Assembly: GCA_963827155.1 (NCBI GenBank)
Contig: CAWGZV010000002.1
Span: 2,976,001-3,040,000 of the forward strand
Direction: 5' to 3'
Length of the DNA stretch: 64,000 nucleotides
Origin: UTCFX2 sp963827155
Lineage (GTDB): Bacteria; Chloroflexota; Anaerolineae; Anaerolineales; UBA4823
Below the pieces are notes generated by a model. That model did no database searches, had not been told where the DNA came from, and saw only the letters and a program-made list of their open reading frames with translations. Positions 27,386 to 36,566 of the stretch are shown here, one piece after another. Each line of letters begins with the position of its first letter. Position 1 is the stretch's first letter. The position numbers were made by a program, and so were the translations under genes.

Positions 27386-29003
27386 TCAGGAGATGGCTTG
27401 GTAGATTTCGATTCGGGGATTTAAAAAGAACGGAGAGATTTGCGGTAAGAAGGTTGGCAGTCGATATTCAAACACCTTCCCGAGCCGGTATCCCGTTTGG
27501 CCGGATCGCAAGCGCTTAAAAAACTCACATTCCACCGGGATTGAGGCGCAAGTAATCGGGTCATTAAACCGCTCGTAGGTAGGGCTATCAATTATCAGGT
27601 AATCTGTATCCCGCTTTTGAAGCCCTGCCTCGCCTAAATTAACTTTACCTTCCCAGCCTGGGTCGGGCTCCCCTTCCATCATACTCTTTGAGAAAAATAA
27701 AGGATAATTATGTTTTCTTTTGAAATATCGATCAGGGATTGTTGGCGGAAAGAATGTATATTCAACCGAGCTGTCCTTTGGAAATTCGGCTACAAATGCG
27801 CTTGCGCCTATCCGACTATCGTTAAAAAATAGAAGCGTCACGCTGGCAACCCGCAGTGCTGAAAGCCCCAAAACAATGAAAGCGGCAGCGATTACACCAG
27901 CTTCGATTATTCTGGAACTTCGATTTTTACCCAATTTATACAAATCCTCCATAAATAAACCCGTAAGGACGGTGACCAGAATTATGATCGGTAAATAAAA
28001 CCTGGCGGCGTAGTTGTAAACCAGCAACATCGGGAGGTTGAGCGAAATGATCGCGACAAAGATTACTCCGATTCCCTTCTCACGCTTTTCGGGTTTGTCA
28101 CCCCTGTATTCGCCTTTTATGATCAGCAGATATGCGTGATATATCAACGCTGCCAGGAATAGGATTGCCACTGCTCGACCTAGCGACTCATCCAGAACTG
28201 ACCACTGACCGATAAAACCCAGCGGCGTATCTGGGCCACGGTCGAATCCTGCGTGCTGGAACATGCTGACGCTGAAATACTTCAGAAATATTGAAAAACG
28301 GGTAATCACCTGGGGAGTCCCGAGGATAAATCCAGCCAGGAACCAAACCGCCCCAAATATCAAGGGTTTAATGACACCAAGGAGATCGGTCTTTAATCGC
28401 ATTCTTTGGTCAAGAATCGTAATAAACACCGGCATAACCACTAACCCTAACCCATTGTATTTGCTTGAACCTGCCAAACCGATCGCAAAAAAGGAGGCAT
28501 ACAGCCAACAGTTCTTGGCAGTAATTCGATTTTGGATCAGAAAAATAACAGCCAGCGTTGTAAATGTTGCGAGATAAATGTCATTGTGGGCAATACGAGC
28601 ACTCAATGCAATTTCACTGCTCGTGAGGATCAATCCAGCCGAAATTAATCCTGAAAGCCTGCCTCCCCCAAGCCAACGGCTGAATTGGTAAATTAGGACC
28701 GTCAGAAGACCAGCCAGCAGGGCGTTCATCGTCCGGACTGTGAGGATATAAGCGTACCTGGAATATCCAAGCCGATCGAGCGCTTTTCCGGTCAGGAACA
28801 TAGCGTTTTTTGGCAGGAAAGGATAATTAAAAAATGTCGGATCTATTCGGTATTCACCTTCAACCATCTTATACACATTTTTCGCCAGTTCATCTGGATG
28901 CCAGAAAGAAGGCGCGCCCCATCCCACACCTGGCAGAGTTATGCCAGCAAATACCAGGAATAATCCCAGACTAATGAACAAATCGAGTTCTTTTTGAGGT
29001 CAT
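27386..29003 (-). CDS. GT39/PMT-like membrane glycosyltransferase, N-terminal frameshift likely
   Basis: This polytopic protein of about 535 residues has roughly ten membrane helices and an extracytoplasmic acidic motif near the N-terminus (SFWHPDELAKNVY), the position of the catalytic Asp in GT39/ArnT enzymes. The open frame alone starts at a TTG at 28981. Removing one T from the T5 at 28991-28995 links it to an ATG at 29003 and gives a natural N-terminus (MTSKELDLFISLGLF). The lipid-linked donor and acceptor are unknown. Confidence 0.7.
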
Positions 29004-29106
29004 TGAGATTTTCTAAGACAGTAAATTATTGGATTTTTACTATTATATTCGACCTGGAGTTTTTTTCTCTATTGACAACTCTCGGCGCTCAAACGAAAAT
29101 ATAGAT

Positions 29107-30660
29107 ATGTTGGCGCGAGTATTTTCGTGCGCAGTAATTGGATTGGAAGGCGTCATCGTTGAAGTGGAGGTGGACACCAGCGATGGCTTGCCTGCAGTTA
29201 TTATCGTTGGCTTGCCTGACGCAGCAGTTCAGGAAAGCCGAGAACGGGTTGCTGCGGCGATCAAAAATGCCGGGCTGTACTTTCCGCGCAAGCGTCTAAC
29301 GGTCAACCTTGCGCCGGCAGCAGTGCGAAAAGCGGGACCGGCTTATGATCTTCCGATTGCATTGGGAGCATTGATTGCGAGTGGTCAACTCTCGCCGGAC
29401 TGCGTGCAGGATTCGCTAGTCATCGGAGAGCTGTCTCTGGATGGAAGTGTACGACACGTACGCGGCGTCCTCCCAATGGCAGCGCTTGCCCGCCAGCAAG
29501 GCTTTAAGCGGATATATGCCCCCTCACCTGACGCCCTGGAAGCTGCCCTTATTCCGGACTTGTCAGTGATACCGGTCGTTTCACTGACAGAATTAGTTTC
29601 CCACCTTTCCGGCATCCTGGCAATTTCTCCCCAGCCTGCGATTGAACCTGAAGATTTGCCTGTGCAGGTGCTGACTGATTTTAATGAAATCAAAGGACAG
29701 GAGCACGTCAAACGCGCCCTCGAAGTGGCTGCGGCTGGCGGGCACAACATGCTGATGGTTGGCCCACCTGGCGCCGGCAAAACTCTTTTGGCACGCGCGA
29801 TTCCGAGTATCTTGCCGCGCATGACGATAGATGAGGCACTAGATGTCACCCGGATTTATTCTGTAGCAGACCAGCTTCCGCCAGATATCCCCCTCATTCG
29901 CAACCGCCCTTTCCGAGCGCCGCATCACACCATCAGCCACGCCGGATTAGTTGGAGGCGGCAACCAACCTCACCCAGGTGAAATTTCGCTTGCTCACCGT
30001 GGAGTGCTTTTTCTAGATGAGCTACCCGAATTCGGAATGCGGGTGCTCGAAGTACTGCGGCAGCCTATTGAAGATAAGATTGTCACAATCAGCCGCGCCC
30101 AGGGCACGCTGACTTTTCCTGCCAGCTTCATGTTGATCGGTGCGATAAATCCCTGCCCTTGCGGCTACTACGGTGACCCGGTCAAAGCCTGCACATGTTC
30201 ATCCAGTACAGTCACCAAGTACCAGAAACGCATTTCTGGCCCACTCCTCGACCGGATCGACATCCATATTGAAGTCCCCCGTGTCGAATACGACAAGCTT
30301 TCTGACAGGAGGCAGGGGGAACCTTCTGCCGCCATCCAAGCCCGAGTTGAGACTGCCCGAGAACTGCAGCGCTGCCGGTTTACGATCGATCTTACCCAAT
30401 CAAAAAGCGAACCGGTCCAGCCCGTCACATGCAACTCTGATATGCGCCCGGCAGAAGTACGACTTTACTGCAATCTTGATGAAGCGGGTCGCTCCCTGAT
30501 GAAAACCGCCATGAACCAGCTCAACCTCTCCGCCCGTGCCTACCACCGGGTTTTGAAACTCGCCCGCACAATCGCCGACTTAGCGGCTGCGGAACAGATC
30601 ACCCCCCAGCATCTTGCTGAGGCGCTGCAGTATCGACCGAGGATGATGGATAGAGGATAA
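29107..30660 (+). CDS. YifB/ComM-family Mg-chelatase-like AAA+ ATPase
   Basis: This protein of about 517 residues has the three-part ComM architecture: an N-terminal Lon-protease-like domain without the catalytic dyad (residues 1-170), a central AAA+ Mg-chelatase domain with Walker A GPPGAGKT and Walker B LFLDELPEF, and a C-terminal Mg_chelatase_C domain with LSARAYHRVLKLARTIADL. ComM is a branch-migration helicase that promotes integration of DNA during transformation. The ATG at 29107 gives the standard N-terminus MLARVFSCAVIG; the longer open frame upstream lacks homology. A TTGACA at 29072-29077 could be a -35 element. Confidence 0.93.
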   Translation: MLARVFSCAVIGLEGVIVEVEVDTSDGLPAVIIVGLPDAAVQESRERVAAAIKNAGLYFPRKRLTVNLAPAAVRKAGPAYDLPIALGALIASGQLSPDCVQDSLVIGELSLDGSVRHVRGVLPMAALARQQGFKRIYAPSPDALEAALIPDLSVIPVVSLTELVSHLSGILAISPQPAIEPEDLPVQVLTDFNEIKGQEHVKRALEVAAAGGHNMLMVGPPGAGKTLLARAIPSILPRMTIDEALDVTRIYSVADQLPPDIPLIRNRPFRAPHHTISHAGLVGGGNQPHPGEISLAHRGVLFLDELPEFGMRVLEVLRQPIEDKIVTISRAQGTLTFPASFMLIGAINPCPCGYYGDPVKACTCSSSTVTKYQKRISGPLLDRIDIHIEVPRVEYDKLSDRRQGEPSAAIQARVETARELQRCRFTIDLTQSKSEPVQPVTCNSDMRPAEVRLYCNLDEAGRSLMKTAMNQLNLSARAYHRVLKLARTIADLAAAEQITPQHLAEALQYRPRMMDRG

Positions 30661-30663
30661 CCT

Positions 30664-30924
30664 TTGTCCCGTATGATCCCAGCTTCCGAGCGAATCCTAC
30701 GCGCTCGGAAACTTATCCAGAAGGCTCGCGATCTGCCAGTTCCACATGGCATAGGTCGCTCAGATTTCACCTATATTTCCCAGGTAAAGACAATTCTTCA
30801 ACAAGCCCGCGACCTGGTCAAATTCATTCCATACACTCCTACCGCCTCACCGGAACTCAAAGCGGAGGTTAGTAAGATCTTTGCCGAAGCTGATCTGGCA
30901 GATCACGAGATTCTGCACGGGTAA
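30664..30924 (+). CDS. Small conserved hypothetical protein
   Basis: This 86-residue, largely helical soluble protein has charged heptad-like stretches (SERILRARKLIQKARDL; VKTILQQARDLVKF). The TTG start at 30664 is favoured over the ATG at 30673 because AGAGGA lies 6 nt before the TTG but 15 nt before the ATG. It follows the comM-like gene by 3 nt, so they are cotranscribed. No function is recognised. Confidence 0.65.
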   Translation: MSRMIPASERILRARKLIQKARDLPVPHGIGRSDFTYISQVKTILQQARDLVKFIPYTPTASPELKAEVSKIFAEADLADHEILHG

Positions 30925-30955
30925 ATACTAAAGTCATTAGCTCATCCCCTTATAG

Positions 30956-30961
30956 TAAAAT
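30956..30961 (+). promoter_or_regulatory. -10 box, possible leaderless promoter of the lipid-kinase gene
   Basis: A TAAAAT ends 7 nt before the ATG at 30969. There is no TGn extension and no clear -35 element. Confidence 0.35.
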
Positions 30962-30968
30962 TCCTTCT

Positions 30969-31892
30969 ATGACTCGATATAAAATCATCGTCAACCCAAT
31001 CTCCGGGCGCGGTAATGGAGAATTTTATTACCCAGAAATTGAAAATCGTTTGCGAGAGTTAGATATCGATTTTGAGATTTGCCGGACCGAGCGCCCAGGA
31101 CATGCGATCGAGCTAGCCAAAAGCGCCAGCGAGGCTGGCTTCGAAGTAGTCGCTGCGGTTGGCGGTGATGGCACTGTCAACGAAGTGATCAATGGTCTGA
31201 TGATCGCCCGCGTTAAGGGCTCCAAGCCCACCGCCTTAGGCGTGATTTCCATTGGGCGCGGAAACGATTTTGCGTTTGGGGCTCAGGTTCCCCCCGAACT
31301 GGAAGTCGCCTGCCGCACCTTAGCAATGGACAAAAGGAAATCGATTGATGTTGGTTTCGTTAAGGGCGGTGACTACCCTGCCGGTCGATATTTCGGAAAC
31401 GGGATTGGGATAGGCTTCGATGCTGTAGTTGGTTTCGAAGCCTTGAAGATGCACAGGCTGGGTGGATTTCCCTCGTATATCGCCGCCGCTCTCAAAACCA
31501 TCACGCTTTATTTCAATGCTCCTTTGCTTCAAATCGAATTCGATGAGGAAGTCCTGGTTCAACCATCTTTGATGGTCTCGGTGATGAACGGTCGCCGAAT
31601 GGGCGGAGGCTTTATGATGGCGCCTGAAAGCCTGATTGACGATGGGCTCTTCGACCTCTGCATTGCCGGGGAGGTCAGCCGTCTGGCGATTTTTGGATTG
31701 ATCCTAAGGTTTATGCGCGGTACACAGCTCGGGCATCCAGCGATCCGAACGGCTCGGTCTGATCATATAACTGTTACGGCTCTGAAAGACAGCCTGCCTG
31801 CCCATGCAGATGGTGAGACTCTTTGCGTTTCTGGCAAGAGTCTTGAAGTGCGCCTACTCCCAAAGGCGCTTGAAGTTATTATTCCAGGTTAA
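30969..31892 (+). CDS. Diacylglycerol/lipid kinase family protein (DgkB/YegS type)
   Basis: This 307-residue cytoplasmic lipid kinase phosphorylates diacylglycerol or a related lipid with ATP. Motifs seen are INPISGRG-like VNPISGRGNG, the nucleotide-binding AAVGGDGTVNEV, and the GRGNDFA loop. The second domain carries the catalytic region MMAPESLIDDGLFDL. It is followed 11 nt later by a PlsC acyltransferase, so the pair suggests phospholipid synthesis or remodelling. No Shine-Dalgarno is visible before the ATG, but a TAAAAT box ends 7 nt upstream. Confidence 0.9.
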   Translation: MTRYKIIVNPISGRGNGEFYYPEIENRLRELDIDFEICRTERPGHAIELAKSASEAGFEVVAAVGGDGTVNEVINGLMIARVKGSKPTALGVISIGRGNDFAFGAQVPPELEVACRTLAMDKRKSIDVGFVKGGDYPAGRYFGNGIGIGFDAVVGFEALKMHRLGGFPSYIAAALKTITLYFNAPLLQIEFDEEVLVQPSLMVSVMNGRRMGGGFMMAPESLIDDGLFDLCIAGEVSRLAIFGLILRFMRGTQLGHPAIRTARSDHITVTALKDSLPAHADGETLCVSGKSLEVRLLPKALEVIIPG

Positions 31893-31903
31893 TTCGAACA
31901 CTC

Positions 31904-32587
31904 ATGTCCTTCATTCAGTGGGCAGTCATCAAAACAGTTAAAGGGTTGATCCGCATGATTTGCCGGGTTGATGAAGGCTGGATTGAACAGGTACCAATAG
32001 CAGGACCATTAATATTGGTTAGCAACCATATCAATTTCCTGGATATCCCGCTGGTTTTTACACACCTCCAGCCGCGCCCACTCACTGCCTTCGTTAAAGT
32101 GGAAACTTGGGATAATCCGTTCATGGGATGGCTGTTCAACCTGTACGATGCAATCCCGATCGAGCGCGGCGCCCCTGACAGAACTGCCCTTCACCAAGGG
32201 ATGGCTGCACTTAAGGAGGGAAAAATCCTTGCCATCAGCCCTGAAGGGACGCGCAGCAACAATGGTTGCCTGAAGCGCGGATATCCTGGTGTGGCTTTAG
32301 TTGCCCAGATGTCGAGAGCGCCCTTGCTTCCACTTGTTTTTTATGGAGGTGAGAACTTCCATCAGAACTTTCACCGACTGCGGCGCACCGATTTTCATAT
32401 ACGGGTCGGCAGGCAGTTTTGGGTAAACCAGGGGGACCGCATCGGCAAGAGAGACGACCGCCAAGCCATTACCGATGAAATCATGTACCAATTGGCAGCT
32501 CTGCTGCCCTTACAGTACCGCGGTTCATACTCCAATCTGGAAAATGCTACAACAAAAAATCTGACTTTTGAGCCAGCTTCAGCCTGA
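31904..32587 (+). CDS. 1-acyl-sn-glycerol-3-phosphate acyltransferase (PlsC family)
   Basis: This 227-residue acyltransferase probably converts lysophosphatidate to phosphatidate at the cytoplasmic membrane face. The catalytic H-x4-D motif is SNHINFLDIP, the substrate-binding motif is SPEGTRS, and motif IV is PLLPLVFYG. It lies between the lipid kinase and the DUF362 gene, which it overlaps by one nucleotide. A second PlsC-like gene is at 57.2 kb. Confidence 0.88.
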   Translation: MSFIQWAVIKTVKGLIRMICRVDEGWIEQVPIAGPLILVSNHINFLDIPLVFTHLQPRPLTAFVKVETWDNPFMGWLFNLYDAIPIERGAPDRTALHQGMAALKEGKILAISPEGTRSNNGCLKRGYPGVALVAQMSRAPLLPLVFYGGENFHQNFHRLRRTDFHIRVGRQFWVNQGDRIGKRDDRQAITDEIMYQLAALLPLQYRGSYSNLENATTKNLTFEPASA

Positions 32588-33780
32588 TGAAAGCCAGTTC
32601 TCGTGTCGCAGGACCAAAAGTAAAAAACATTGCTCGAAGGGATTTTATTAAAATCGTCAGCCTGGTGAGCGGCGCAGTAGGACTGAGTGCCTTTCTTGAT
32701 GCCTGCCAGCGATTAAAATCTCCTCCTGATATATCACCAGCAGCGGCAACAACTGCTCCACCTCTAACCCAATCCGTCACTGAAGAAAATTACACCTCAG
32801 CCCCTTCTCAGACTCCGGCGGAGATCAACCCAATGGAACCTCCAACTCAAAACCCATCCCCTAAAATTGCCGAACCTTCTGCAAAAATTGCATTGGTTAA
32901 GACAGGTAATCGGGCTGCGGGGATTCAGCAGGCAATGGAGATGCTGGGATTATTCCCTATCGCTGAACAGCACGTTTTTCTCAAGCCAAATTGCAACAGC
33001 TCCGATCCCGCACCAGGTTCCACTCATCCGGAAACGCTGCACGCCTTGATACAAAAACTGCAAGCGATGGGGGCTGCCAGCATCACGGTTGGCGACCGGA
33101 GCGGCATGGGGAATACCCGAAACGTATTCGAAAAGCTTGGGATTTTCGAGCAAGCAAAAGAGCTTGGTTTCTCCACCCTCATCCTGGACGAGCTGACTGC
33201 TGATGACTGGGTTTCTTTCAATGTTCCTGGTTCTCATTGGAGGCAGGGCTTTCGTATACCTCGTTTCGTCCTTGAAAGTAAGGCCGTTGTGCAAACTTGC
33301 TGCTTGAAAACTCACCGGTATGGCGGTCATTTCACACTATCTTTGAAGAATTCCGTTGGTCTGGTTGCTAAAAAGGTTCCCGGCGATAACTATGACTATA
33401 TGAATGAACTGCACGATTTACCAGATCAGCGACTGATGATCGCAGAAATCAATGCCGCTTATCAGCCTGCGGTCGTCTTACTGGATGCTGTAGATGGATT
33501 TGTCACAGGCGGTCCAGATCGGGGGAAGCTGGTCCATCCCGGGCTTATCCTGGCGGGGATGGACCGCATAGCGATCGATGCTGTGGGGGTGGCGATTTTG
33601 CGGATGTTTGGAACAACTTCAGAAGTTTCGCGAGGCCCAATCTTTAAACAGGCGCAAATTTCCAGGGCTGTTGAGCTTGGATTGGGAATCACAAATGCCT
33701 CTCAGATTGAATTATTGACCTCCGATAAAGAAAGTAAAAACGCCTCCACGATAATTTTAGAGACCCTGTACGAGTTGTGA
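32587..33780 (+). CDS. DUF362-domain protein with Tat-like lipoprotein signal
   Basis: This 397-residue predicted exported lipoprotein has an N-terminal ARRDFIK Tat-like motif, a hydrophobic stretch (VSLVSGAVGLSAFL) and a Cys in LDAC suggesting lipidation. A Pro/Thr-rich linker (about residues 48-95) leads to a DUF362 domain with VFLKPNCNS, CCLKTHRYGGHFTLSLKNSVG and LLDAVDGFVTGGPDRGK. DUF362 proteins are often linked to Fe-S chemistry, but the function is unsettled; no ferredoxin motif is present here. The start overlaps the plsC stop. Confidence 0.82.
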   Translation: MKASSRVAGPKVKNIARRDFIKIVSLVSGAVGLSAFLDACQRLKSPPDISPAAATTAPPLTQSVTEENYTSAPSQTPAEINPMEPPTQNPSPKIAEPSAKIALVKTGNRAAGIQQAMEMLGLFPIAEQHVFLKPNCNSSDPAPGSTHPETLHALIQKLQAMGAASITVGDRSGMGNTRNVFEKLGIFEQAKELGFSTLILDELTADDWVSFNVPGSHWRQGFRIPRFVLESKAVVQTCCLKTHRYGGHFTLSLKNSVGLVAKKVPGDNYDYMNELHDLPDQRLMIAEINAAYQPAVVLLDAVDGFVTGGPDRGKLVHPGLILAGMDRIAIDAVGVAILRMFGTTSEVSRGPIFKQAQISRAVELGLGITNASQIELLTSDKESKNASTIILETLYEL

Positions 33781-33837
33781 AACCGGGATCGATCATGAAT
33801 TGATTTAGCCTGGTGGTGTGCATTATTTCACGAACAC

Positions 33838-33866
33838 TTGACAGGATTCTCTACTCACTGTACAAT
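33838..33866 (+). promoter_or_regulatory. Sigma-70 type promoter of the Rrf2 gene
   Basis: The -35 TTGACA (33838-33843) and -10 TACAAT (33861-33866) are separated by exactly 17 nt. Transcription would start near 33873, about 59 nt before the TTG start codon. Confidence 0.85.
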
Positions 33867-33890
33867 ACTTTATTGCAATAAACATAATAG

Positions 33891-33911
33891 ATCCTGTAGG
33901 GTTTATAGGAT
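33891..33911 (+). promoter_or_regulatory. Imperfect palindrome, candidate Rrf2 operator
   Basis: The 21-bp element has ATCCT/AGGAT outer arms and inner TA/TA matches, in the 5' leader between the promoter and the Rrf2 start. Autoregulation by this family is common, so it is a reasonable operator candidate, not demonstrated. Confidence 0.45.
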
Positions 33912-33931
33912 GATAAAGGAGAGCTTCCAAG

Positions 33932-34399
33932 TTGCATCTATCCAAACGCGGTGAATACGGATTAAGAGCCATGATCGATCTGGCTACTCAGCTTGATTTA
34001 AAAAAAGCTTCTGGTAAAAACAGCAATGTCGTTCAGATTAAAGATATTGCTGAACGTCAACATATCCCATCGAAATTCTTGGAACAAATCCTCTTGACAC
34101 TGAAGAACAACGGACTTCTGCACAGCCGAATGGGGGTCGGTGGTGGTTATTATCTGGCTAGACCTGCCAATGAGATCAGCCTTGGACACATTGTCCGGAT
34201 CTTGGACGGACCGCTGGCGCCGATAGGCTGTGTGAGTCAAATGGCATACGAGTCTTGCGGCTGCCCAGATGAAAACAACTGTGGACTGCGCCTTGTGATG
34301 CTCGATGTTCGCAACGCGATATCCCATATCCTTGACAACACTACCCTTACAGACGTCACTGAGCGCGTCGACCTCGCGAATATTCCAATGGAACTTTAA
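33932..34399 (+). CDS. Rrf2-family transcriptional regulator with cysteine cluster
   Basis: This 155-residue winged-helix regulator of the IscR/NsrR/CymR group has an N-terminal HTH (RGEYGLRAMIDLA; IPSKFLEQILLTLKNNGLL) and wing GGGYYLARP. Toward the C-terminus are several cysteines (CVSQMAYESCGCPDENNC), consistent with binding an Fe-S cluster and sensing iron-sulfur or nitrosative/redox status. The TTG start gives the family N-terminus MHLSKRGEYGLRA and has AAGGAGAG upstream. It lies just ahead of the pst operon; no isc/suf genes are in the window. Confidence 0.9.
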   Translation: MHLSKRGEYGLRAMIDLATQLDLKKASGKNSNVVQIKDIAERQHIPSKFLEQILLTLKNNGLLHSRMGVGGGYYLARPANEISLGHIVRILDGPLAPIGCVSQMAYESCGCPDENNCGLRLVMLDVRNAISHILDNTTLTDVTERVDLANIPMEL

Positions 34400-34535
34400 T
34401 CACATCGCTTCGCTGGAAACAATTTAATCACGAGCCACGAAGCTGGAAAAGCTCATTTATAAAGTATAGTAAATCACTAGAGCAAATGGGGTAAATTCGT
34501 ATTTCTAAATTCGAACAATTTTGGAGGATTGAACG

Positions 34536-35507
34536 ATGCAAAGACTACCTCGCTTCATTATTTTGATCCTTTTGATGTCTGTGCTCAGCCTGCCCCTAAC
34601 AGCCTGCAGCAGCGCATCTCAAAATCAGGACCCCAACAAGCCCCAGGGCAATATCGCGGTATCTGGCGCTTTTGCGCTTTATCCAATGATGACACGCTGG
34701 GCTGAAGAATTCCAGAAAGCGAATCCAAATGTCCAATTTGATATCTCGGCTGGTGGTGCAGGCAAAGGAATGGCTGACGCTCTGAACGGTGCGGTGGATA
34801 TCGGTATGGTTTCAAGGGATGTGACCGCAGAAGAGGAAGCAAAAGGTGCATATTGGGTAGCAGTCGTCAAGGACGCAGTTTTTCCCATGATCAATGAAAA
34901 GAATCCAGTCCTTCAAGAACTGCTCAAAATGGGGATCTCACAGGAAACACTCATCAAAATTTTCATCACGGGCGAGATCACAACCTGGGGGGAAGTGGTC
35001 GGTCGTCCAGAGATTACCGACGCAATCCATGTCTACACACGCTCAGACGCGGCAGGCGCTCCAGAAGTTTGGGCAAAATATCTGGGCAACAAAAAGCAGG
35101 AGGACTTGTTGGGGGTGGGAGTCTTCGGGGATCCGGGTTTGCTCGAGGCGGTGATTAAAGACCCCTTGGGGATTGGCTACAACAACCTTGGGTATGCCTT
35201 TGACAACGCAAGCGGTAAACCGGTTGCCGGTGCTCTGCCTTTGCCAATCGATAACAATGTCAATGGATCTGCCGACGCAGAAGAGATCCTCGAGTCAAAA
35301 TCCGAAGCCGTTGAGATGGTCGCTTCGGGAAAGTATCCATCACCTCCGGCACGCCCCCTGAATTTGGTAACAAATGGAAAACCAACCGGGACGGTGCTCG
35401 CGTTCATAAATTGGGTCCTCAATGATGGTCAGAAGTTCGTTGGCGAAGCTGGCTACGTGCAGCTCACTGAAGATCAATTGAATGCCAGCATCCAGAAGTT
35501 GAAATAA
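34536..35507 (+). CDS. pstS: Phosphate ABC transporter substrate-binding lipoprotein PstS
   Basis: This extracytoplasmic phosphate receptor of 323 residues begins with a lipoprotein signal (ILLMSVLSLPLTACSS), then shows the PstS fold motifs VSGAFALYPMM, FDISAGGAGKGMADALNGAVDIGMVSR, and a domain-swap region YTRSDAAGAPEVW. A strong GGAGG precedes the ATG. It is followed by a promoter-like box and a large hairpin before pstC, so PstS may be made in excess over the membrane components. No Pho-box was recognised upstream. Confidence 0.93.
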   Translation: MQRLPRFIILILLMSVLSLPLTACSSASQNQDPNKPQGNIAVSGAFALYPMMTRWAEEFQKANPNVQFDISAGGAGKGMADALNGAVDIGMVSRDVTAEEEAKGAYWVAVVKDAVFPMINEKNPVLQELLKMGISQETLIKIFITGEITTWGEVVGRPEITDAIHVYTRSDAAGAPEVWAKYLGNKKQEDLLGVGVFGDPGLLEAVIKDPLGIGYNNLGYAFDNASGKPVAGALPLPIDNNVNGSADAEEILESKSEAVEMVASGKYPSPPARPLNLVTNGKPTGTVLAFINWVLNDGQKFVGEAGYVQLTEDQLNASIQKLK

Positions 35508-35511
35508 TTGC

Positions 35512-35517
35512 TATAAT
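35512..35517 (+). promoter_or_regulatory. Extended -10 box between pstS and pstC
   Basis: TGCTATAAT (TGn plus a perfect hexamer) begins two bases after the pstS stop. It could start a separate pstCAB transcript whose leader would begin with the hairpin at 35528. Confidence 0.5.
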
Positions 35518-35527
35518 GTAGCCGGAA

Positions 35528-35566
35528 ATCACAAACCTGGCAGGATTGAACTGCCAGGTTTGTGAT
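35528..35566 (+). terminator. 16-bp perfect hairpin in the pstS-pstC gap
   Basis: The arms 35528-35543 and 35551-35566 are perfect complements with a 7-nt loop. There is no U-run after the stem, so it may protect the pstS mRNA 3' end or attenuate read-through rather than act as a full intrinsic terminator. Confidence 0.75.
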
Positions 35567-35591
35567 AACTTAGAGATTACGCCTGGAGACA

Positions 35592-36566
35592 ATGGAAAGC
35601 TCAAACAAAAAAATCATTCAGGCTCGCCGATTCTCCACTACCCTGAAGCGTCGTCAATCCCGTGACAGAATCTCGGCTAAAGTCTTTTTCTATATATCAG
35701 CATTCCCTTTGCTGTTGATCTTTTTGATCGTCATTGCCCTGGTCCTGCGCTCCGCACCCATCCTGGGTGCGAGCTCATTGTGGGATTTGCTTACTGGTCA
35801 GGTTTGGAAGCCAGTTCAAGGATTTTTCGGTTTTTACCCCTTTATCATTGGCACGATTTGGGTGACAGCGGTCGCTATGATCCTGGCTGTGCCGCCCTGT
35901 TTACTTGTGGCGATTTATCTCGCAGAATATGCCCATACTCCTTTGAAAAACGCCATGAAACCGCTGCTGGACTTACTCGCTTCCATCCCTTCAGTGGTTT
36001 ATGGTGTTTGGGGCGTAGTCGCGATCGTACCCTGGGTCCAGGATTCGTTTGCGCCGTTTATGAAACATTGGTTTGGATTCATCCCCTTGTTTCAATCTGA
36101 CAATCCAACTGGTTTCAGCATTCTCTCAGGAAGCATCGTTCTGGCGGTCATGGTCGCACCGTTTATCATCGCAGTAATCTATGAAGTGATGCACAATGTC
36201 CCAGAAGGGCTGCGACACGCATCTCTGGCGATGGGGGCAACGCGCTGGCAGACCGTCCGTCATGCCGTCCTGCCCCAAACAATCCCCGGGATCGGAGCAG
36301 GGATTGTGTTAGGCGCTTCAAGAGCCCTGGGCGAGACCATGGCGGTCTTGATGGTGGTTGGCAACGTTGCGAAGGTCCCCAGCTCGATCTTTGATCCGGC
36401 GTATCCTCTGCCATCTTTGATTGCCAACAATTATGGCGAGATGATGTCGATCCCCATGTACGATTCCGCTCTGCTCGGTGCAGCTCTTGTGCTGCTGATG
36501 ATGGTGCTAGCCTTTAACATCATCTCTACCCTTGCACTACGCCAAATTCTTCGGAGGGCAAAATGA
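35592..36566 (+). CDS. pstC: Phosphate ABC transporter permease PstC
   Basis: This 324-residue inner-membrane channel subunit has six hydrophobic helices after a basic N-terminus. The cytoplasmic EAA-loop motif is EGLRHASLAMGATRWQTVRH, and family stretches LASIPSVVYGVWG and GASRALGETMAVLMVVGN match PstC. It overlaps pstA by 4 nt (ATGA), so expression is coupled. Confidence 0.94.
   Translation: MESSNKKIIQARRFSTTLKRRQSRDRISAKVFFYISAFPLLLIFLIVIALVLRSAPILGASSLWDLLTGQVWKPVQGFFGFYPFIIGTIWVTAVAMILAVPPCLLVAIYLAEYAHTPLKNAMKPLLDLLASIPSVVYGVWGVVAIVPWVQDSFAPFMKHWFGFIPLFQSDNPTGFSILSGSIVLAVMVAPFIIAVIYEVMHNVPEGLRHASLAMGATRWQTVRHAVLPQTIPGIGAGIVLGASRALGETMAVLMVVGNVAKVPSSIFDPAYPLPSLIANNYGEMMSIPMYDSALLGAALVLLMMVLAFNIISTLALRQILRRAK

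Noticed and set aside
29385..29849. Minus-strand frame of 154 codons inside the YifB/ComM gene
   Set aside because: Shadow of a conserved AAA+ gene on the plus strand.
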